DNA from: Bretschneidera sinensis
Lineage: Eukaryota > Streptophyta > Magnoliopsida > Brassicales > Akaniaceae
Length of the DNA: 64,000 nucleotides
Assembly: GCA_023935145.1 (NCBI GenBank)
Contig: CM043704.1
Location: 99,557,873-99,621,872 of the forward strand
Direction: 5' to 3'
Shown: positions 47,576-59,200 of the stretch, piece by piece
Layout: the number at the start of each line of letters is the position of its first letter
Numbering within the stretch: position 1 is the stretch's first letter
Program-made: the position numbers and the translations under genes
The notes under the pieces: model-generated
Seen by the model: the letters and a program-made list of their open reading frames with translations, nothing else
Databases searched by the model: none
Told to the model about the DNA's origin: nothing

Positions 47576-48396
47576 ATTATTTTAATTCTTTGTTTGGTTC
47601 ATGAGATTGTTGGATTGAAATTAAAGTAGGATAACAAATCAAAAGACTAAAATACCCATTTATATTTTATTATAAATCTTTATATATATTTATATTATAA
47701 AAATTATATATATAAACCTAGAGAGAGAGAGAGGGAAACTCTCTCTTTTCTTTCTTTTTTGGCTCTGTATCGAGAAAGAAGAAGGAGGTGAGGTGCGAGG
47801 AGGAGGGGGAAGGGAAGGAGAGAGGAAGGGGGCGGAGGGATGCCACGATCTGGTGAAGAAGGAGGAGAAGGAAGAAGGGAAGAAAAAGAGGAGGGGGAGA
47901 GGTAGTGTGCGGCCCGAGGCACAATTTGGGCAAGGAGGAGGAGGAGAAGAAAAGAGAGAGGAAAAATGAGGAGGAAAAGGAAGGAGAGAGGAAGGCCGTG
48001 CAATCTGCTGAGGAGGAGAAAGAGAGAGGAGAAGAAGGAGGAGGAGGAGAGAGGAGAGGAAGGAGGAGGGAGGTGCGAGGTCAGAAGGGGAGGAGGCCAG
48101 GGGGAGGAGAGGTGGTCGGGGGAGGAGGGGAGGTGGCTGGGGATGGTAGCTGTCGCAGAGAAGAAGAAGAAAGAGGGAGGGGTAAAATAGTCTATGAAAA
48201 AAATCAATCCCACATACCTTGGATTAATTCTGTCCCGTTTGGGCTAAAACAGATTTTCAAAGATTGGATCTAATTTATTCCCAACCTAATCCCAATGAAC
48301 AGTTAGTCATTCTAACTAAATATGAGATTAACTGCTCATGTAGGATTAAGTTAGTGAATCCTAACTTAATCCCCCATACCAAACTACCTCTAAAAG
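47492..48396. mobile_element. Candidate TIR element carrying a purine-rich core
   Basis: The left end GGGTCCGTTTGGTACACAG and the right end (reverse complement) TAGAGGTAGTTTGGTATG have the GTTTGGTA-type termini of plant MITEs. About 75 bp near 47590-47666 are shared with a segment in AKT2 intron 1 (61068-61143). The interior (47772-48186) is a strongly purine-biased tract. Termini and target duplication are uncertain. Confidence 0.45.
47772..48186. repeat. Purine-rich (GGA/GAA) tract of about 415 bp
   Basis: The plus strand is almost entirely A and G (AGGAGGAGG, GAAGAAG words) with scattered C/T. The open frames here (Glu/Arg/Gly on plus, Pro/Ser/Leu on minus) come from base composition and are not treated as genes. 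A shorter GA run followed by CTCTCTCTTTTC at about 47720-47760 could form a hairpin. Confidence 0.85.
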
Positions 48397-49102
48397 TTTT
48401 ACCTCAATTCAAATAGGGAGCATATATGATTGGAATATGAATTGATCTCTTTGTTATTTGTTTGTTCAGTCTTAAGATAAACAAGAAACATCAATTTCTT
48501 TCAAATTTATAATATTCTTTTCAGTACTTATACAGGAGAAGAATCTCTTCTTTGGGTGGAAGATCTTGCTTTTAATTTACTGTTCACCCAAAAAAAGAAA
48601 AAAAAAAGGTTTGTTTTTCACTTAACCTAATGGCTCTCTTTAAAATATTCTAGCTTGGTTCTTATTTATATGGTAATGTTGCTTTTCTTCAAAGGAAGAA
48701 TCACATCCCCTTTTCCTTGAAAATTTAGCTGGATTTCCTTAGAAAACCTCCCTCCAAATTATGAAATAATTTTTAATTCTTATAAAGAGAAGTTAGATCA
48801 AATATCACTTAAATGATTTTTAAGAAATTGAAAGCTAATTCTTTTTTACAAAATTAAATTTGTGTTAAAAGTTAAAGACGCTGTTTTACCAAACATAAAA
48901 CAGATTTCAGCTTCATAACCATCCAGTTCAAGAAGAAAAAGAAATTGGAGAATTAAATTAACATGACAGAAAAAATTGGAGCACAAACACTATTTCCACT
49001 TTAAAAACTAATTAATGGATCACTTAATGTTTAATTTCACATTTTTAACACTCCTTAAGTAATGGCTGCACATGTTCATACTTTTTCCTTTCTCTCAGAG
49101 TT
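48397..49102. other. Intergenic sequence, no gene seen
   Basis: AT-rich sequence downstream of the BPS1-like gene on the minus strand; it probably contains that gene's 3' UTR. Confidence 0.45.
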
Positions 49103-50436
49103 CTACCTATGAGTGCACATGTCCAAAAGCTTCTTTCTCCCTTCTACTATTTCATCAAAGAAATCATCGATCTGCCCGATTATACTATCAACCCCACATC
49201 GCAACAACCCAAAGCAACCCTTCAAGTTGTCAACTTTGTCAAATGAGATCTCAACAACTTCTGATTCATACTCCACACTTCTTTCCAATTCCACTTTCAG
49301 CTCTTCCATTGCAGCCTTTGCTTCCTTGAACTCATAAACCATAATCCCTACTGCTGGTTGCCCACCGTTAATTACTACTTGCTCCATCTCATTTGCCACT
49401 CTTTGTTGCAATCTTGCCATTGAAACCATGAAAGCTGAGCCAAACATCATGTGCCCCTCGTACCGGTTGCTTCCTTCGCACATTAATAAGTTTGATTGAT
49501 CCGGCCAACAATACACGAGCCCGTTTAGCAAAATCATCAAAAGAAATGAGCTAACATTTCGCATTGCGTAAAGAACACCTCGAAAGCCATTGAAACCATT
49601 GAATTTTGATTCATTTGATGCGCTCTCTTCAAGCCGTAGTGATAGTTGTTGCACTCTTGTTTCCATCAAATTTTTGTTATCCTCTTCCAACCCTATAATT
49701 TCCCTTTGACAAACAATGATTGCTCGAATAACCTACGTACGCTAAAACCATGATTAATCAAAATAGCTTAATCTACATATATATAGCCTATTAGCATAAA
49801 AAAGAAAATGTGCTTTAATATATTTAGTTTATGTTTGATATACCAGATTAAGAGGATCACCCGGATAAGATGAAGAATAGAATAAAATGAGATAATTTCT
49901 TTCAATCTTATACATGAAAAAAATATAAAAATGATCTTATATCATTAATTTATAAAAACTATTCCATATCCGATCCTCCTTTTAATCTTATCCTTCTTCA
50001 GTGTACCAAACGAGTACTTAAATCAAAACTCTCCATAAAGTTTTGCCGAGTTGAGGATACTAACCTGGTGTGAAAGTTGTGGATTTAGAGGATGATAAGC
50101 ATCCAACGAGGAGGCGATATTAGCAGCAGATGAATAATAATTTTCGATAGCAGAGATGCCGGATTTGAGTACATGACAAGCCTCCCAAAGCCTGGAGCTT
50201 TCGTCCATGTATTCGTCGAGCCATTTTTCCCCTACAGGAAGGTGAAGCTTTTGAACCAAAATGGTTAATTGAGAATGAAAGGAACGAAGCGAGGAGAGTA
50301 CTTTCTGGAGGAATTGTACAGACATAAAGCTATGGGAGAGAAAGGATTCATCAAGATCATCAAGTCTTTGAGTCAGAAAGTTGTAAAAGTCATTAACAGA
50401 AGTAGTAGTAGTAGTAATGGTGTATGAGGGATCCAT
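49103..50436 (-). CDS. BYPASS1 (BPS1)-like protein
   Basis: Two exons, 50436-50065 and 49732-49103, join in phase 0 to give 333 residues ([13 protein letters not shown]... to ...LLDMCTHR). Recognised family features: an N-terminal helical region ([20 protein letters not shown]), then [20 protein letters not shown] and [20 protein letters not shown]. The second exon begins [20 protein letters not shown] and carries a hydrophobic segment, [16 protein letters not shown] (about 185-200), which may be membrane-associated. BPS1 proteins restrain production of a root-derived mobile growth inhibitor in Arabidopsis; the function of this more divergent member is unknown. The start has a TATA-like box about 80 bp upstream. 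It is convergent with the SHMT gene. Confidence 0.85.
49822..50021. mobile_element. MITE-like inverted-repeat element in the BPS1-like intron
   Basis: The left arm (TATGTTTGATATACCAGATTAAGAGGATC) and the right arm (GATCCTCC...AATCTTATCC...GTACCAAACGAGTA) are imperfect reverse complements occupying most of the 332-bp intron (49733-50064). No ORF. Confidence 0.55.
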
Positions 50437-50513
50437 AATGGAAGGTGATGAGAGAGAAAATTAGGAGTATATTTTCTGGGTGGGAGGGAAAAAGAATGAT
50501 GGAGATTGATGGG

Positions 50514-50522
50514 TATTTATAT
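50514..50522 (-). promoter_or_regulatory. TATA box of the BPS1-like gene
   Basis: The minus strand reads ATATAAATA about 80 bp upstream of the ATG at 50436, at a normal spacing for a short plant 5' UTR. Confidence 0.5.
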
Positions 50523-50529
50523 TGGAAGG

Positions 50530-51990
50530 TGAGAGGAAAGAAAAAGGTGGAAGATTAGAGATGTGAATTTAGCTTATGAGCTCAGGTTTCTATATATATG
50601 GTCATAGTTAAAAAGATTGTTGGGTGTAATTATGGGTGTTTCCTCTATAGTGGAGGAGATGATTGGGAATCTCTTGTTTTCATTATGGACAGAAGAAATT
50701 AATTTGGATTTTGGAGAATGAATTTCTTAATTATTTTTTTTTCTAACTTGGTGCCCTGCTTGGTGTATATGATGAGCAAATATATATGAAATTAAGTAAA
50801 TGGGAAATCTTTCAGCTCTTTATTGTATGATATGTTAGATTATGTTCCTTGGGCTGTAAAAGTTTGACTACTTTGACAGAAAGATTCTTCTTCCCATTCT
50901 TCCATTTTGATTTGGTACCCTCTTTTAAATTGAGTGCTCTGTTTTCTGTTTGGCTTCTTTCCCCCACATTTTGTTTTTCATCTTCTCAGTTAGAACTTTT
51001 TGGGTTTTGTGTTCCTAAAGAGAGATTTATTTTAACTTAGGTTTGGTTATTTTAATGAAATGAATGATAATTTATGTTTACAGTGTAGCTACTCTCTTTC
51101 AAGGCCCAACAGATTCTAATTCAGACACTGAATTCAAGTACCATATCTGATTTATTTTTTTTAATGGAATGTGGAATATTATAATGCTATCACACATGCA
51201 GCATACTCTGGTTCTAGACAAGTTACATGAAAAAGGTATCTTCAAGGATAAAAATGTATATATATCAAATCACCAAAAAGCCCCTGGGCTAAATTAATAC
51301 TAGTTTCTTCTCTGGAACCAAAAAGGAAAAAAAAACCCACAAAGGGATAGTTCTGTGGTAGAGTTTGAAATTTCAGTTTAAAATTTCAAGTTTGACACTT
51401 TTATGATCTTTTGTGATCACTATCGGATTATTTAATTAAATAGTTCATTTTTTCGGTGCGTGGAGTATGCGAAGCCATGGACCTCGAGGTTCAAGGTCTA
51501 AGACGTGTCAACCAAAAATAGTTGATAAAAAAAAGCATGAAAAAGATTAGAAGCAAATCATCACTAGTAAGTTTCAGACTTCTGTCTTAAGTAACAAATA
51601 AAGTAGCTTTGCAGCTACAAAAATTCATTGATTGGTAGAGGTTTAAGCTTTATTATAGCCAATCTGAAGTGACAACATTTTAGTCACTTACCATTTGCTT
51701 TACTCAGATCAAATTCAATTGAAATTGCGCTGCATCTAAGGCAATTATCAAATCCAAGAGATTAAGCAATTAATTAGCCAATTATCGTGTAATTATTTGA
51801 AGAGCTCATATAATCTTATTCAATAGTTGGTGAATGTAATTAAGCAACTCTTTAATCTAATCGTCCTATCGTTGAGATATTAAAGATTATCTTTTTTTTT
51901 AATTAAAAAAATGATATGTTTTCAATCAATCAAGTCATTTCTCGATTCTCATCTTTGCCTAATTGGTTAATTAGTGCGACTTAAGTTTTT
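50530..51990. other. Intergenic sequence, no gene seen
   Basis: Upstream of the BPS1-like gene. A short plus-strand frame at 50849-51040 has T-rich composition and no recognisable domain. Confidence 0.5.
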
Positions 51991-51994
51991 TTAG

Positions 51995-52885
51995 GGTAAA
52001 TTACATTGTATTACATTCAAATTTGTTGAAATGACACTTACATATCAAACATTTTTAAATCACACGATTCACCCCAAAACATCAATTTTCATAATCAAGC
52101 AGCTTCAAAATGAATTTATTTGAAAAATCAAAATTTTAATTGGATATTACTTTTCATGATGACAAAAATATCTTAGTGTTAAAATATCTCAAACTGATTA
52201 TGATAAGTTTAATAATTCTATTTATCAATTATTTATCTCAAAATTGTTTATAACATAATTTTTAAAGTTATTTGAGCTCATTTTTTTTCTAAAAAAAATG
52301 AAAACATGCAATATCGTTTTAATTTTTAAATTAGAAATTTTTTTTTTGTTTTATGATGGTCTTTGATATTCATTTATTTGAGATATTAGGCTATTTAATT
52401 TAATTTATAAAAAACATATCAACAAACTTTCTTTTTAAAATATTTAATTTTCTTTTATGATGGTGTTTGATTTTCATTTATTTGAGAATGTGATACACAA
52501 TGATATCATAATATTTTTTAAAATATAAAATATATGAAATAAATTTTTTTATACCATATAATAGAATATAAATCTATTTAAAATATACTTATAATAATTT
52601 TCGAAAAAGAACGATGATATTTTTCTTTTTAAAAAATTCTTTGTTAAATATATTTCATCCTTAATACTTGTATATTTAAAGAATAACATTTATGATACCT
52701 AAGGAATTTTTGATCATCATGAAAAGTAATATCTAATTAAAATTTTAATTTTTCAAATAAATTCATTTTGGACTGCTCGATAGTGAGAATTGATATTTTG
52801 GGGTGAATTGTGAGTTTTAAAAAGGTTTGATATGTTAGCGTCATTTTAACAAACTTGAGAGTAGTGTAATATAATTTGAATTTTT
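51995..52885. mobile_element. Large terminal-inverted-repeat element (MULE-like or foldback)
   Basis: About 190 bp at 51998-52190 is the imperfect reverse complement of about 52680-52880. Shared blocks are AAATGAATTTATTTGAAAAAT, AAATTTTAATTGGATATTAC with TTTTCATGATGA, TTCACCCCAAAA and ACATATCAAAC. About 490 bp of AT-rich sequence without an ORF lies between. AAGTTTTTTT and GAATTTTTTT next to the ends could be a decayed target duplication. Long TIRs favour a non-autonomous Mutator-like element. Confidence 0.75.
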
Positions 52886-53269
52886 TTTTATTAACACATG
52901 CACAGAAATATTAAGAGTAAGACCAATCAAAGTAAATTATGAGTGTAATTAAGGAGCTTGAAGATGTGTAAAGAATCAAACAAAAAGTTCACAAAGTATT
53001 AAGAAATTGTTGCATTTTACCCAAACAAATAGATTTCTGAAAATGCATGAATTTCAAATTTATAAATTTTAAATAGGTATATACACACTTGAAACACCTT
53101 TTCTTAAATACTAAACACACTTTTATTATGTGAGATAATTAGCATACACTTAATTTCTATGAGCTAATAGATTTCCTTTGGAAATGAGGGTTAAGAATTG
53201 CTTAAGAACCCTTTTCTAGGTTTTTTTTTTAAAATGTATAAAAAGTTTTAAGGATTTTTAAGATATAAA

Positions 53270-56200
53270 TTACATAACACATGCAGGATTATGTTCTTCA
53301 ACAATGAAAAGCTTATCGTTATCTCTAATCACTTCAATGGAGTCAATTTCTGCTCCTTCTTCATCTGTCACCATCGCATTACTCGCATCAAACCCAAACT
53401 TTTCTCCTGTTAAGAGAGTATTGAATTCAAAACTAGTATCAAAATGAAAGCCTTGTAACCTTGTAATTGCATCAAAATAGTAATATATTCAACCAAATTG
53501 TAATAAATATTCCTTAGAGATAATTTCTAATACATCACCAAGCACTAGGCAAAGTTATAGTATATGATTTTTTTGTTGCAAAAGACAAGTAAGAATATAT
53601 TTTTGTAGATGCTATAACTCTAAAACAGAACATATTTTTGTAGATGCTATAACTCTAAAAAGTTTCAAGTATCCTTTACGTTGTGTTTGTATTTTGGAAA
53701 ATTTGAAAGAAAAGAAAATTGGAAGGAAAATGAAAAACAGAAAAGGGTGGAAAATTTCCGTTCCAATTTTTGTTTAACACTTTTTCAAATATTTGGATAT
53801 TTTTAACACAATTTGAAAAATAACGTTTCTTTTTCCAATATACTATTGGAAAAGTTAGGAAATGAAAAAAAATCGTTTCCTCAACTTAATATTAAAAAGA
53901 GAAATATTATTTTCCAAATTATGTTAAAAATATTAAAACTGTTGAAAAAAATGTTAAAGAAAAATAAAGATGGAAAATGAAAAACATCTTTCGTAACTAA
54001 AGGCAATTTAACATTTTTGATGTTGTTTCGTTTGTATGTCAAAGGAAGAAAAAATAACATAACAAATAAAAAAATGGGTATTAAATGAGGTTTCTTTTTT
54101 CTTTCCCTTTTCATTTTCCTTCAGATTTTCCTTTCCTTCCCATTTCACATATATTTAAACATACCCTTCAAATTTGAACTACTTGAAAATTTTTTATTTG
54201 TGAACAAACTGATGTATTGATAAGTATCAGGAAAATATACCTGCAATGTCCTTGAGCTCCTCAAGTGAATTTGGCAACCTAATCAGCCTCCCAGCTTCCA
54301 TGCAAGAAGTCTCTCGCCTCACCAACGGATGACCTCTATAAACGCTTACTCTTGCGCAATTCAATCCGTTTGGTTTTCCAAAACTGTAATTCTCATCGTG
54401 TTTTCCTTCAAGCCTGTTCAGAAGCACTCGATTCAGTGTGCTATCGGGTAGATTAATCCGGTACCCAACTTCTCTCTTTTGCAGCATTTCATTCAAAGTT
54501 GTCGAAGGAAATTCATATGTATTAACATCAATGACGTCTGCACCATTCATTACAAGTAGATTAACCATATCCACATGATTCTCTGCTATGGCAACTTGTA
54601 TCGCTGTCAAGCCATGGCAATCCTTTGCATCGATGTTCAATCCTTGTTTTAGTAGTTCTTTCATCACTGCTATATCGTTTCGTCTTGCAGCAGTGCATAA
54701 AAGGTCCCCGGCTGTGTACATGTCAGAAATCGCGGCATAATGGTAGAGGATCCTGAATATAGAATGGTGCTTAGAAGATATTGCATCCCACAAGGCAGTA
54801 TTTCCATTCATATCTGCCAAAAGGAAATTATTGTGATAATCAGAAGGGATTGAGGAATGTTAAATTACAAGGAAGGGGAAATTAAGGCTATGATTGGTAG
54901 AGAGGAAACGTGAGGGGAAGGAAGAGGAAAATGAGAAAATAGTGATATTTCTATCGTTTGATAGAAAAGAAAAGTGAAAAGAAAGAAAAGTGGGATGATA
55001 TAAATCACAATCCTCCCATATTCGGTTGATTGGAGAGTAAAAACTAAAATAAACTATTTTTTATTGTTTTTTTCTTCTTTCCTCTCATTTTCCCATCATT
55101 TTTACCAAACAGAAGATAAAAGATTTATATTATCTCATTCTTCCATCTTTTCCCTCTTTTTTCTCTCCTTCTTCCTTTCTCTCATTTTTCAAATATACCA
55201 ATCAGAGCCTCAGACATGAGAATGGGTATTAAATTTAATTTATATACCTCGTAAGCGCACATTACATTCGTTCTTAAGGAGTACCAATACACATTCTTCA
55301 TGCCCTGCTGATGCTGCTATGTGCTGAGGTATCACAACAAAATAAGATAGTTATAATAGTGAGATGATGATGATGATTTAATCTTCCATTTGGCTATTTC
55401 GCCAAAATTCCTAATTACCCTTTGATCTTTCTGTTTCCAACCATGTTCCATAGACCCATTTGTTTAGAGTAAACATAATTGCAATGAATTCTAAGGTCTG
55501 GTTCTCATAAAAGAACTTTTTTCCAAAGACTGAGAAAAATGAGTTATACAATCTTGAGAAATGATAAAGCATATATACCTGGTAGGATTCTTATTATATA
55601 AACAACATTGGAAACATATTTTACTCAATTTGATTATGTTAAACAGAGAATCTTCAGTAGTGATCAATCATAAAATTATTTAGATTTAACAGAAACATAC
55701 CAATGGGGTTCTTCCTTTGGAGTCTCTAATATCAGGATCCAACCTTGCTTTAAGAAGCTCATCAAGTAGAGCAGCATTGCCTGTACTAGCAACAGTAAGC
55801 AAATTGAAGGCCAAGTTTGGGTCACCCTCTTCTTCTCCACCCTCCACCAGTAAATCTCCAATATTCAGTTCCTTAAGCTGTTTGTGATGCTGCAATGCAA
55901 TGCATCTTAAAACCTTATAGTCCTGTATAAAGCTAATCATAATATAATCACAGGAAAACACAGACTTTGAAATAAATAAATAAAATTAACAGAGGAGATA
56001 ATATCAAGTCTAAATAAAAATAATTTATCCATCCAAAATGAAAGAAATTAAAAAAAAGTAAGTCTTAATTTTGGAAAAGCGATAAACCAACCTGAAGGAA
56101 GTTCTTGAGGATGGCAACGTTGTCTTCTTGTTTTGTCTGCATTGCTTCTATCAGAGCACTTTTTTTTAGCCTTAAGAGTTGTGAAAGTGCCTTGGTTCTA

Positions 56201-59200
56201 AATGTGAAACTCTGAGGCCTGCAACAAAGTGCTCCAATTTCTCCAAACATGTCTCCAGAGTGCAGAGTCCCCATAATTCTCTCTTTCTCCGTTTTGCAGT
56301 CAATGATTTCTACTTCTCCAGACACAATGATGTAAACATCGTCTGGTGATTCGTTCTGCATAATTACATCCTCTCTAGGTGGTATGTACTCCGCCTTCAT
56401 CTTTGCAACCTGATAAATGTTATGGTACCATTAACAACAGTCTTAAGAGTATTAAGGGTGCACTTTGTTTTAGAAAACAGACCCGTTTTCTGTTTTTCAG
56501 ATAATGAAAACCGTTTTCATTTTTACCTTTTCCTTCCATAGAAAATTGTTTTCCATTTTATTTTCAATTTTACTGAAAATAATGAAGCAACTTCTTTTTC
56601 GTTTCCTAAATTTGTTCGTTTTGGAAAACAGCCTTAAGGTTGTTTTCTGTCTCAAGAGAAAGAAAACTGTTTTTGTTTTCTGTTTTTATTTTTACCTTTT
56701 CATTCAATAGAAAGCCGTTTTCTATTTTACTGAAAACAATGTTACTTTTCATTTCCTAACTTGTCCCTTTTTTATTTTATTTTTATTTTCTAGAAACTTA
56801 TTTTTTCTCCTGATGCCAAACGATTTTCACTCTGGTTTTATATTTTATGTGAAAATGAAAACATAAAAAGATATTTTTCTAAAACCAAACCCAACCAAGT
56901 TTCTGAAGACGGTGAATTTCTCACCAGGAGCAAGAGTATTTCCCTCGAGACACCCTTGAAAAGATAGACCTTTTCCACAGTAGGCAGAAACAGATGCTGG
57001 CAAATGCTTTTGCAAATTGATTTTGGTAGCTGTTCAATTAGTTGTTGCTGGTTTAAGCTCTCGGCTTTAAATCTTAAACACATGTAAGCCAATATCTGCT
57101 CTTTCAACCTAGGAGGTAACCGATTTCTGCACACAAAGTTTGATGCTGCTTCAATGCTATTCCTCTGCACCATATAAACAACAGTTCCATAAACCATAAA
57201 GTTCATCACTACTAATACTAAAACTTGTCTTGCCAAAAGAAATTTCAATACAAACAGCACCTATTGATGTGAGAATGATGGAGTAGCTAGCAAGAAAGCA
57301 AGAGAAAATAGCTCATTGGTTATTGTCCCAAGTCTAAGAACTGGGGTGCCTTGAGGTCATTGAGGCCAACAACTCTCATATATAGATAAGAAAAAAAATT
57401 TATGGTGTGGGTTGGGGAAAATAAGGGTAGGCACTAAAAAAACTAGGCAAGAAAGAGACCTTCAATTGTAGAAAATTCTTTATGTTTGGAATTTTGGAGA
57501 GGAGGGGGAAGCAGAGGTTCATAAAAGAATGGGAGGGGGATGGAAAGGGAATGAAAGGTAAGTAGTGATCCACTTATCCTTCTATTGCTTGGATGTTTTA
57601 AACTTATAATTAAGAATAAGAGGGGAAGGAAGGTAACATAACTTCCCCTTGTTTGGCAGAAGGGTGAAGGGGAAAGAAAGCGGGTTTAAAATTTTTATTG
57701 GTAGTTAGAAAATTATAACCTCCAATCCTCTCTCCTTTCATACACCGGATTGGAGGGGATAAACCTTCCCCTCCCTCAGTAAAAGATCTTTGAAACAAGG
57801 TTATTATACCTTTTCCCTCCCCTCTACTCCCCTCCCCTCCCCCTCAATTCCCCCCATTCCAAACATAGTCTCTCAGATTTTTTTTTCTTTCTAAAAATGT
57901 TTTCCAAATGCAAAATTTTCTTAGAAAATTGAAAAATTTTCTACAACTGAATACACACTAAATGATGGGAGTGAATAAAAGAGTACTTACAAACTCCATG
58001 GTACGACGAGTCCCTTCGACTACTAAATTGGTCATGTTACCAATCAAGTAAGCAGTAAGACCAAGATTGAAAAGCATGTAGAAAATTATGAAAATCATCT
58101 CCACAGTGTTGACAGCATGCATGTCACCATAACCAACTGTGGTCATGGTGGTAATAGACCAATAAATAGCAGAGATGTATCTGCTCCAAAGGCTTGTCTC
58201 CTTGAAATTGGGAATCGCTGCCCCTATCCATGTTTTTCCTTGGTGTGGGTATCTGTCTGCTAGCAAGTAGTAAAGGCATCCAGCACAATGCACCATAAAT
58301 AGTGTCACCTGCAATATCCATAAGGTGCAATTTTCTGAGTTAAGTTAGTAATTTTAAATGTAATTTTTTGCTTTTTATTTTTTTTTTCATATTTTAAACC
58401 CCAAAAAAATCAAATTTTATGATTCTTTTCATGGTAGATAATTTTTTTATTAACAAAAAGCCCGTTTTGGTTTGCAAGTGGAATTGAGGGGAGAAAGTGC
58501 TGGTTTTTCTTTTTTGGTGATAAGTGTAGTTGGAGAACTTTATCCCATGATTTGTCATTGTTTGAATTTTAGACTAATCGCCTATTTTATGAAATAACAA
58601 ATGGACAAAGATAAAAGTGAAATAATTTTTTTTTCTTTGCAAAGGGACAGTAACTTTGAGGTAATTTACTACATTGGATAGTAAATTGATACTAATTCAT
58701 AGTAATTATAGTATCATTATGTGGTAAAAGATGTTTTATTATATTTATGATAATTATATTAAATTTTATGATGACACATTATCAATTTGTGGAAAAAATC
58801 TTGTCTACGTCATGAAAAGATATATGACATAAAACATTTTTTACCATTGGATATTTAAATGACGTGAAAAGAAAAAAAATTGAGTAATTTTCTTTTCATG
58901 CAATGATTGAAAATGCTTTGTGTCATGTGTTTTTTATGACAAAAGTCTAAACAATTTTTTTTTTCAATTCGTGGTAATTAAAATCATTTTGTGGTAAAGT
59001 TATGATTTCTTGTAAACATCTAAGAGACTTCAAAATTTTCTCAATTTTTTTTGGTACATAAAAAACGTTTGGAGGAAGAAAATGATATTCCTTTTAATAC
59101 TGTGTGAATGTCTCATCAGACACAAGTGCAAACTCGAATCCAAACACTCTTGACGAGGAAAGCAAAGCTCATCCACTTGGTTAAATTTATTGAAAGAATG

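Noticed and set aside
47704..48273. Long open frames on both strands (169 and 122 codons) across the purine-rich tract
   Set aside because: Their residues (Pro/Ser/Leu or Glu/Arg/Gly/Lys) are dictated by the A/G-only composition; there is no domain and no splice or start context.
53690..54150. Possible gene in the last AKT2 intron (77-codon frame at 53881-54114)
   Set aside because: Sequence is A/T-rich with Lys/Phe/Ile bias, within an intron confirmed by in-phase flanking AKT2 exons.
57610..57798. A 62-codon minus-strand frame in AKT2 intron 5
   Set aside because: It lies within a MITE with perfect terminal inverted repeats and has no homology to the channel.
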